From Flavobacterium album (GTDB lineage Bacteria; Bacteroidota; Bacteroidia; Flavobacteriales; Flavobacteriaceae): a DNA stretch of 64,000 nt. The stretch's first letter is position 1. Every line of letters starts with the position of its first letter. Made by a program: the position numbers and the translations under genes. Of this stretch, positions 1 through 8,100 are shown piece by piece. The notes beneath the pieces were generated by a model. The model did not search any database and was not told the origin of the DNA. It saw only the letters and a list, made by a program, of their open reading frames with translations. The DNA lies in assembly GCF_003096035.1 (NCBI RefSeq), contig NZ_CP029186.1:757001-821000 (forward strand), in the 5' to 3' direction.

Positions 1-65
1 TTGTTCGCTTTCATCTCGCCAGTTTTTTTTAATTTTTTCACCGAAAAAGGCCGCAACTCATTCAT
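1..65 (-). CDS. start of a truncated minus-strand gene, possibly DUF177/YceD
   Basis: Only the first codons lie in the window. The open frame starts at ATG 65-63 (MNELRPFSV...) and has a second in-frame ATG at 14-12 (MKAN...). A good Bacteroidota promoter lies just upstream (positions 86-115), so a gene does start here. In flavobacteria I recall a DUF177 (YceD-like) gene followed by rpmF downstream of pdxA. DUF177 proteins of this group often begin with a short Lys-rich stretch like the one at the second ATG, which would give a 5' leader of about 70 nt. Too little sequence is present to identify the product. Confidence 0.35.
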   Translation of the reverse strand, partial: MNELRPFSVKKLKKTGEMKAN

Positions 66-85
66 TACAACATATTTCGAGCGTG

Positions 86-115
86 CAAAGATAGAAAATT
101 ATTGCAAACCCAAAA
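86..115 (-). promoter_or_regulatory. Bacteroidota-type promoter for the truncated gene
   Basis: On the minus strand there is TTTTG (positions 115-111), a 17-nt spacer and TATCTTTG (93-86). This matches the -33 TTTG / -7 TAnnTTTG pattern of the Bacteroidota housekeeping sigma factor. It lies in the short gap after the pdxA stop codon and points away from pdxA. Confidence 0.6.
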
Positions 116-118
116 CTG

Positions 119-1183
119 TTATCCATATTTTTTTTCTTCTTGTTTTTCCCTGATTTTCAAAGGGTTTTTAACAAGTTCTTTATAAACACCCCTGTTTTGG
201 TAAACATCAAGCGCCAGGTAAACCGCTTCTTTAAACGAGTTAAAATCAGCAACTCCCTTCCCGGCTATCTCATAGGCGGTGCCATGATCAGGCGAGGTGC
301 GTACCGCCTCAAGGCCTGCCGTGTAGTTCACTCCATTGCCAAAAGACAGCGTTTTGAACGGTATGAGCCCCTGGTCGTGGTAGGCCGCAATAACGGCATC
401 GTATTTTTCATATTGGCCGCTGCCAAAAAAACTGTCTGCCGAAAATGGCCCGAAAACCAATACTCCTTCTTCAAAAAGCTTTTTGAGCGCGGGCTTCACC
501 ACTTCGTCATCCTCTTTCCCGATAACCCCATTATCGCCACTGTGCGGATTTACCCCAAGCACAGCGATCTTAGGTTTGCCGATACCAAAATCCTGCTTCA
601 GCGTTTTGTTGATAGTGGTAAGTTTTTTGCGTATGAGTGCCTCCGTAAGATGTGCGGAAACTTCATTTACCGGGATATGATCGGTCAGCAGGCCTACGCG
701 CAGGTTATCCTGCACCATCAGCATAAGCGCATCGCCTTCCAACTGTTCGTTCAGGTAATCCGTATGCCCCGGGAATTTAAATTCGTCCGACTGTATGTTG
801 TGCTTGTTTATTGGCGCCGTAACCAATACATCAATAGTTCCTTCCTTTAAAGCCGCCACTGCCTCAGTAAAGGACTTTACCGCCAGCGCCCCGGCCATTT
901 TATCTTCTTTGCCAAACTCAACATTGAAGCCTTCTTTCCAAACGTTCAGCACATTGATCTTACCTATCACTACCTGGCTTAAGTTATCAATGCCGTGCAG
1001 GTTGCAGCTTAGCTCCATGGTTTTTTTTACAAAAGACAGCGCTTTTACATTGCCAAAGATCACCGGCGTGCAAAATTCCAGCATACGGGTATCCTCAAAA
1101 GTTTTCAGGATCACTTCGCTCCCGATACCGTTAAGGTCGCCCACAGAGATACCCACTATTACATTTTCTGCCTTTTTTGTCAT
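119..1183 (-). CDS. pdxA: 4-hydroxythreonine-4-phosphate dehydrogenase PdxA
   Basis: This enzyme oxidises 4-phosphohydroxy-L-threonine using NAD(P)+. The product decarboxylates to 3-amino-2-oxopropyl phosphate, which PdxJ uses to make pyridoxine 5'-phosphate; the enzyme is cytosolic. The 354-residue length is slightly above the family norm of about 330. Visible family signatures are the N-terminal GISVGDLNGIGSEV, GHTDYL, GVNPHSGDNG and AAYHDQGLIPFK; the His residues in the last three are the metal ligands of PdxA. The start at 1183 gives the expected N-terminus. The gene is transcribed divergently from ribE with 53 bp between the starts. A TAAATTTG box on the minus strand at 1221-1214 fits its promoter. 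Confidence 0.95.
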   Translation of the reverse strand: MTKKAENVIVGISVGDLNGIGSEVILKTFEDTRMLEFCTPVIFGNVKALSFVKKTMELSCNLHGIDNLSQVVIGKINVLNVWKEGFNVEFGKEDKMAGALAVKSFTEAVAALKEGTIDVLVTAPINKHNIQSDEFKFPGHTDYLNEQLEGDALMLMVQDNLRVGLLTDHIPVNEVSAHLTEALIRKKLTTINKTLKQDFGIGKPKIAVLGVNPHSGDNGVIGKEDDEVVKPALKKLFEEGVLVFGPFSADSFFGSGQYEKYDAVIAAYHDQGLIPFKTLSFGNGVNYTAGLEAVRTSPDHGTAYEIAGKGVADFNSFKEAVYLALDVYQNRGVYKELVKNPLKIREKQEEKKYG

Positions 1184-1199
1184 GATGCTGATTATTGCT

Positions 1200-1221
1200 T
1201 AATTTTGGAGTTACAAATTTA
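1200..1221. promoter_or_regulatory. divergent pdxA/ribE promoter region
   Basis: Two -7 boxes face away from each other in the 53-bp gap. TAATTTTG on the plus strand (1200-1207) reads toward ribE, with TTTTG about 20 nt upstream. TAAATTTG on the minus strand (1221-1214) reads toward pdxA. Each is about 30 nt from its start codon. The boxes are so close that polymerases at the two sites would be expected to compete; that last point is inference. Confidence 0.6.
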
Positions 1222-1236
1222 GTAAAATTAATCAGC

Positions 1237-1827
1237 ATGTTTACAGGAATTATTGAAGCTGCGGGTACTATAAAGCAAATAGTACACGATAACAGCAATT
1301 ATAACATAACAATCACTTCGAACATAACACACGAACTGAAAATAGACCAAAGCGTAGCCCATGACGGCGTATGCCTTACAGTAGTATCCATCGACGGCGA
1401 CAGTTATACGGTTACGGCAATTAAAGAAACATTAGACAAGACCAACCTTAAAGGGTGGCATGAAGGCGGCATTGTAAACCTGGAGCGCGCCATGAAGCTG
1501 GGCGACCGCCTGGACGGGCACATCGTACAAGGGCACGTGGACCAGACCGGCATCTGCAGCTCGGTGGAGGAAGTTGGCGGAAGCTGGTATTTTACCTTTG
1601 GCTATGATAAGCTCCAGAACAATATCACCATCGAAAAAGGCTCTATAACGGTAAATGGCGTGAGCCTTACGGTAGTCAACTCGAAGGAACATGAATTCAG
1701 CGTGGCTATTATCCCGTACACCTATGAGCATACCAATTTTAAGAACATACAGCCTGGCACAATTGTAAACCTTGAATTTGATGTTATCGGGAAGTATGTA
1801 GCGAGGCTGCAGGCATTGAGGGGATAA
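1237..1827 (+). CDS. ribE: riboflavin synthase, alpha subunit type
   Basis: This enzyme dismutates two molecules of 6,7-dimethyl-8-ribityllumazine to riboflavin and 5-amino-6-ribitylamino-uracil, the last step of riboflavin synthesis. At 196 residues it has the normal size. The start at 1237 gives the hallmark N-terminus MFTGIIE; the open frame extends 14 codons further upstream, but that would cover the promoter box. The two lumazine-binding barrel repeats are visible: the first ends near GVCLTVVSIDG, the second has GVSLTVVNS. GHVDQTG lies between them. It is a monocistronic unit divergent from pdxA. Confidence 0.96.
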   Translation: MFTGIIEAAGTIKQIVHDNSNYNITITSNITHELKIDQSVAHDGVCLTVVSIDGDSYTVTAIKETLDKTNLKGWHEGGIVNLERAMKLGDRLDGHIVQGHVDQTGICSSVEEVGGSWYFTFGYDKLQNNITIEKGSITVNGVSLTVVNSKEHEFSVAIIPYTYEHTNFKNIQPGTIVNLEFDVIGKYVARLQALRG

Positions 1828-1866
1828 TTGTCCGATGTCGGAGGGGATTGTAAATATGATATAAAC

Positions 1867-1950
1867 GTTGACGGTAAAGACACAGTGCCTGTGTCTCGCC
1901 AATGTTCCAATTAATATGTTAGACGCATTCAATGCGTCTCTACCGTTAAC
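1867..1950. repeat. paired-hairpin dispersed repeat, AGACGC family
   Basis: An outer inverted repeat (GTTGACGGTA at 1867-1876 and TACCGTTAAC at 1941-1950) encloses two perfect or near-perfect hairpins: 1878-1896 with AGACACA arms and 1921-1939 with AGACGCATT arms. A third related palindrome lies at 2017-2037. The same pair of hairpins in the opposite order recurs at 50464-50547. Together with the terminator, these fill the 302-bp gap between ribE and the next gene. I see no gene in this gap. Confidence 0.7.
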
Positions 1951-2016
1951 ATCCTTTTTCATGTTTAGCACGACATGCGGTGTTTCAAAATTCCTGGAGC
2001 CTTATATTTTTGCCTT

Positions 2017-2037
2017 AGACATTGCAATGCAACGTCT
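2017..2037. repeat. third AGAC-type imperfect palindrome
   Basis: A 21-base imperfect palindrome begins AGACATTGCA and ends AACGTCT. It resembles the two hairpins of the element just upstream (1878-1939) and is probably a decayed copy of the same family. Confidence 0.5.
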
Positions 2038-2077
2038 TTGCCTCGTTGTAGAATCATAATTAAACCACAAAAAACCA

Positions 2078-2109
2078 AAAAGGGCTTCCGAAAAACCGGA
2101 AGCCCTTTT
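2078..2109. terminator. bidirectional intrinsic terminator
   Basis: A 13-bp perfect stem (AAAAGGGCTTCCG / CGGAAGCCCTTTT) closes a 6-nt loop, with A and T tracts on both sides. It sits between the convergent ribE and the giant repeat-protein gene, so it can serve both. Confidence 0.85.
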
Positions 2110-2129
2110 AATTATCTATTCTTTATCGC

Positions 2130-5100
2130 TTAACGCTTAAGCGCGAAGTGCGACTTGAATTCTCTTGTCTCGGTGCCTACTGTGTACTGTATCGTGAACC
2201 AGTAGTCGTCGCCCGGCATTGGCTGGCCGTTGAACGTACCATCCCATCCGTTTGAGTCAGGGCTTGTGCTGATCTGTTTCAGCAGCTTGCCGTAACGGTC
2301 GAAGATGTAAACCACAGCCGGCTGATCCCACAGTCCGAATGGCTGCCAGTAATCGTGATAACCATCCCCGTTCGGTGTAAAGAAGTTAGGGAAGTCTATC
2401 GGGCTTACATTTTCAAGGTCAAGTATCAGGTTAAGGTCGTCACATGGGTCAGCTGTAGCGATATCCCTCACATGGATGATGTGGCCTAACTGATCGTCGC
2501 TTACAGGGTAAGGAGACACATTCTCAAACACGTTCGAGTTCTGCCAAGGGCCGTTGTCAAGGCTGTACTGGTATTCACCATAACCATCCACAAGCACTGT
2601 TATCACCTGGTCGTCGCTAAACGGATTGCCTACAACATAACCGGTAGATGTTATCGGACTTGCCGGCCCGCTCTTCTCAATTACGATAGGAGCAATAGGG
2701 TCAGATACACATCCTGTAGCGCTGGTAGCTACCACATTATAGCTTCCCGGTTCTCCAACTGTGATGGTAGGTCCGTTTTCGCCTGTCATTACAGCGCCAT
2801 CATGAGTCCACACAAATATATGTGTTGCATCAAGGCCTGAATTGATAGTCGCTTTACGTACCGGTTGATTCGTTACAAAGTCGATACAAACCGTAGTATG
2901 GTCGGTCGTTAATTCCGGTTCAGGGATGCGCTCTACGAATAATTCAAGTGTAGTAATGTCGTTACATCCGCTTACCGTAGATTCGTTGGTTACCCTTACC
3001 CAGATCATCTGGTAATCCGGTGTGCTAAGGTAAGCCGTAGGAGTTGCTATCGCATTTACATCATCCTGTGCATCTTCAAGTGAAGTATAGTATTTCACAC
3101 TGTACGTCGCAGGGCTTTGCGTACCCAACACTTCAGGCTCAACAACAGTAAGGTCAAAAGTAAACCTTCCATCATTGGTTCCGTCATAGTCACATTCAAA
3201 GAACGTCGTCGTTATAGGATTTGCAATAGCTGCTTCTTCCACAAGAAGTGTAAGCGGCGCCGTGTTTATACATCCGGTATCATTATTCTTAACACGTACA
3301 ATGATATTCTGCACGTTTGGCGAACTTGTGTTGGTATAGATGTACGGCATTGCAATATTGTTAGCCATATCCGCCGCATTCCTGTAGAACCTTACGGTGT
3401 AATCCGCAGGGTCTGCACCTGCACCAAGTATTTCGTCCATGTGAGTATTGAAGTCGAAAGTAGCTATACCATCGGTATTCACTTCACATATCGCATACGG
3501 CTCTATCACACCTGCATTACCAAGTTCAGGAAGCATGTTTACGATAAGCTCGAAAGACACGACCTGGAAGCACACAGGGTCTGACGCATTACCGGTGTTG
3601 GCTTCTGCCCTCACCCATATTGTCCTGCTGCCGCTGTTGTAGGCAGTAATGTTCGGTATCTGGTTCACCCTGTTGTTAGCATCTGCTTCAGTCTCATAGT
3701 AGGTAAGCACCATCGATGCATCACCATTCCTGATATCGGCAGCCGCAGCGGTAAGGTCGAATATCTCCATTCCGTCAGGCGAGCCGTTAACGTCACACTG
3801 TACAAGTGGGTCCGGGGTAGTATCAGGTACCGGCAACGGAAGCACTTTTATCGTCAGCGTGGTATAGCTCTTACATCCGTCCGGAGTTGTTACCATTACA
3901 AACAATGTTTGCGGGTTGTTCATCGGAGGCCCAAGATTTGTATACGCTTCAGGGTTCGCAATAGGCGTTGCGGTAAGGTCAACACGAGGGTCGGTAACAA
4001 AGTAGCTTACAATGTTGCCATGGCCTATGCCAAATATTCCCAGTATCTCGTCATCTTTTGATGTAAGATCAAATTGTGTTATACCATCGTTATTGGTACC
4101 TGTCGGTGCAAGGCTCTCATTACATACAGCCATAATGGTTGGTGTTGTGATCAGCAGGGGCTTGTTCAGCTCCAGCTGGAATGAGGTCAGGCTGTAACAT
4201 TCATTATCCGGAGTTTCTACCCTTACCCATATCGTCTGGCCGTCTGTACCGTTATAATGTGCAGGGTTGGTTATCCTTGGCGCACCGTTATTGGCATTAG
4301 CCTCGCTCACAAAATAATGTATTGTGAACACAGGAGTAGTCGGATCTAAAGCCGCATGGATTACAGCATCCTGTACCGTAAGGTCAAAGAACGCTTTGCC
4401 ATCCTGGCCGTTAGCATCCTGGTCGTCACACTGCACGAGGTCTTCAAGATCCTCCGGCGCCTGTGGTGCCGGCTCCACCCTTAATGTAAAGGTGTACGGC
4501 TCCAGCCTTGTACAGCCCGTAACAGTATTCACTACCCTTACATATATAAACTGTAAGTACGGATTTACGTTATGATAGTTGGCAAGGTCGCCGGTTATCG
4601 GGTTGTTGCCATCCATAGCGTCCTGCCATGTCAGGTGGAAAGTCACCTGGAGGTTCGGGCCGCCATTTACCATATCTGCTACAAGCGCATTAAGGTCGAA
4701 TACCCCAATACCATTTCCATCAGTATCACAAACAGTAAGGTCTTCATCTGTCGGCGGTGTCAGTACCGGTACCGGTTCTACCCTCACGTCAAGAAGTACA
4801 ATCCTGTAACATCCTGTAGCTTCTGTTTCTACCCTCACAAAGATAGCCTCAACAGCTGCAGTGTTCGTATAGGCATCAGGGTTTAGTATCTGGCTTGGGC
4901 CTGTTCCTGCAACCGCATCTGCATTGTTATGGAAGAAGGTTACATTAATACCATCCTGAAGGCCGATGATCTCTTCAATTTTCGTAGTAAGGTCAAATAC
5001 CTCGATCTCATCACCAGATGCATTGATGTCGCATAGTGAATATGGAGCCGGGTTGTTAGCTACCGGAAGCGGGTTCACTGTAAGCTGCAATGGCACGATA

Positions 5101-8100
5101 TCAAAGCATCCTGTAGCCAGGTTTGTCACCTTTGCCGAGATAAGATCAGTTGCGCTTGGATAGCTTGCCGGTGTGGCGATATCCCCATCAACATTATTAA
5201 AGTAGCTTACTACAAACTGTGTCGGGTTAAGCGTACCTAATATCTCAGTATCTTTTGTTGTAAGGTCAAATATTGCTATACCATCCGTATCGTTAGCACC
5301 ATTGTCGCACAGTTCGTATGGCTCAGGCTCTGTAGCAACTGGGCGTGGGTTAACGATAAGCTGTATCTGGCCTACCGTGTAGCAATCTGTCAATGTCGAC
5401 TCCAGCCTTACATAAAGCGTCTGGTTGTTCGCAAAGACATTGCGGTATTCACCTGTGTTTATTTCTGCGTTAGGGTCGTCCGAGATCGGGAGGTTGCCAA
5501 ATTGTGCATCTATAAGCGTTTCGTGTACTGTTGCAACCGCATTCGGCTGTCCGCCAAGCATCTGTGTAACAGCAGGAACAAGGTTAAATATTGCATGGCC
5601 AAGGTCGTCAATACCACACTCTACCAACGGATCGGTAGGCTGAGGCACCGGAGCCTGGATAATAGTTACCACAAAGTCAGATTCGTCGCTACAGATCACT
5701 GTTGTGCCGGCCTGTTTGTATATATATATCGTATTCGGGCCGGTAGTGTTTATTACATCACCAGGGTTAAGCATTGTGCCTCCACCATTGGTTGCAGTAT
5801 AATAATTACCGTCACTTGCAGGAAGCGCAGGAAGTATATACTGTCCGCAGGCTACAACATCTTGTCTTTCCGGTACAGTTACAATATTCACATCCACAAA
5901 GTAGTGGTGCTCGTCAAAACACATATTGTTAGTTCCCGTAGCCGCGTAAATGTATATATCAGTAGGTGTTGTAATTGATGTCCCCTCGGCAATCACACTA
6001 CCTGTTCCGCCAGGGCCGGTATAATAGGTACCTACAGTCAGTGCTGGCAACACAAATGGTGTACACTGGGCCACGTCACCCTGAGTATCGTCAACCACAG
6101 GCGTTTCATTGATCTTGATATGGAACGCATTCTCCGAGTTACAGTTGATCCTTGTACCGCCGGTTTGCGAGTATACATACATATCGGCATCATAAGGAGC
6201 AGTCAGTACTGTACCTGCCGGTATCTCAGGGTTAGCCGTTGGATCAAGCGGATCCGGCCCGCCAGGGTTTGCGTAATATGCACCCTCGGTAAGCGCCGGA
6301 AGCGTATAGCTGTCACATACTTCTACATCAGCCGGATCGTCAGGGTTCACCTGGAATACCTCAATAAGGAAGCTGTTCTCGCCTGCACAGTTAGGGTTGG
6401 TACCCGATGCGCCGTAGATATAGAGTGTCTGGGTTGTATCGATCACATCCCCTGCAAATTTAGGTGTGCCTGTACCGCCCGGGCCTGTAAAGTAGTTACC
6501 TACGATAAGCTCATCAAGAACATAGCTTCCGCAAGCCAATACATCCGAACGTGCGTCTACCAGTGGCGTGTTGTATATAGTCACCAGGAAGCTTGTCTCC
6601 GTTGGACACGCAGGTGTAGCGCCGTTTACCGCATAAACATAAACTGTTTGTGTCGATGTAATAAAGTCTCCCGCCGCAAGCATGTTGCCGGTTCCGTTAG
6701 GGCCTGTATAGTAGTTACCTACAGATAGTGCAGGAAGCTCATAGTTATCACATATCGCCACATCGGCAACAGGATCGAGTACAGGGTATGGCGTAATGGT
6801 TATCGTAAACTTGTTGTTGTCCGTACAGTTCACACCTGGGCCAAGGTTTACGTACACATACATATCCTGTGTAGTTGTAATTATGTCTCCGGCAAACTTC
6901 GGCGTACCGGTACCGGCAGGGCCTGTGAAGTAGTTACCTACATCAAGTGTCGGAAGTATATATTGGCCACATTTAGATACGTCTGCAGGCGGTCCAGGGT
7001 TGATAACAACCAGGAACGGGTTCTCGGCGCTACAGTCTGGCGTGCCTCCTGTATGATCGTATATGTATAATTGTGTAGTTTCGGTTATCACCTGTCCGGC
7101 AGGATACATACTTCCTGTACCACCAGGGCCTGTATAATAATTACCGTTTGTCAGCGCAGGCAGCGTATAAGGACCGCATGAAGCGGCATTACCCGGATTA
7201 TCAATAACCGGTGCCGGCTTGATAGTTACTGTAAAACTTTCCTCATCGCTACACGGTGGCGTAGTGGTAGTGGTAGCATACATATATATGGTCTGGTCGG
7301 TACTGATAAGGTCGCCGGCATTCAGCTGCGTACCGGTTCCGCCCGGCCCTGTATAATAGTTTCCTAACGGAAGTGCTGGTAACACATATCCATCGCACAC
7401 CAATACATCCGGAAAATCCTGGACGTCGATTTCCTCAACAGTGATCGTAAAGTCATGCTCTGCCACACAGTTCTCTGTATTAGGCACCGAATTGTATACG
7501 TATAATGTCTGGGTATCTGTAATTACAGTACCGGCTGCCAGCTGTGTGCCGGTCCCGCCAGGGCCTGTAAAATAATTTCCGTTGGTAAGCGCCGGCAATG
7601 CATAAGGCACGCACGTCACCACATCTGCAGGGTCATCGGCTACCAGCACAGGGTTTATTGTAAGCTGGAAGCTGTTATTTGTTGTACAGTTGGCACCCGA
7701 GTTTACGTTCGCGTAAGTGTAGATGGTTTGTGATGTTCCCACCGCTGTACCTGCCGGTATGAGCGTACCGCCACCATTGGCAGCCGTAAAATAATCACCA
7801 ACTTCAAGGGCAGGCAGCGTATAAGGGCCGCATGATGTAATATTTTGGGGCGCAATAGTGCCGTTTTGGATTATATTAACCGTGAAGGTCCTCTGGCGCG
7901 TACAGTTTGGCGTACCTCCGCTTTGCGCATACATATATATGAGCTGGGTAGATGTTATCACCGTTCCGGGAGGAAGGATGGTACCTGTACCCTGGTTTCC
8001 TGTATAATAGTTGGCAGTACCGTTGGTAACGTTTATCGGAGGCAGGGTATAGCTGCCACAAGCAATAACATCAGGCACGGCAGGCATAAGAGGGTTTGGC

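Noticed and set aside
795..1202. Plus-strand 135-codon frame opposite pdxA
   Set aside because: It is a Ser/Thr/Pro-rich shadow of pdxA, with no promoter and no recognisable domain.
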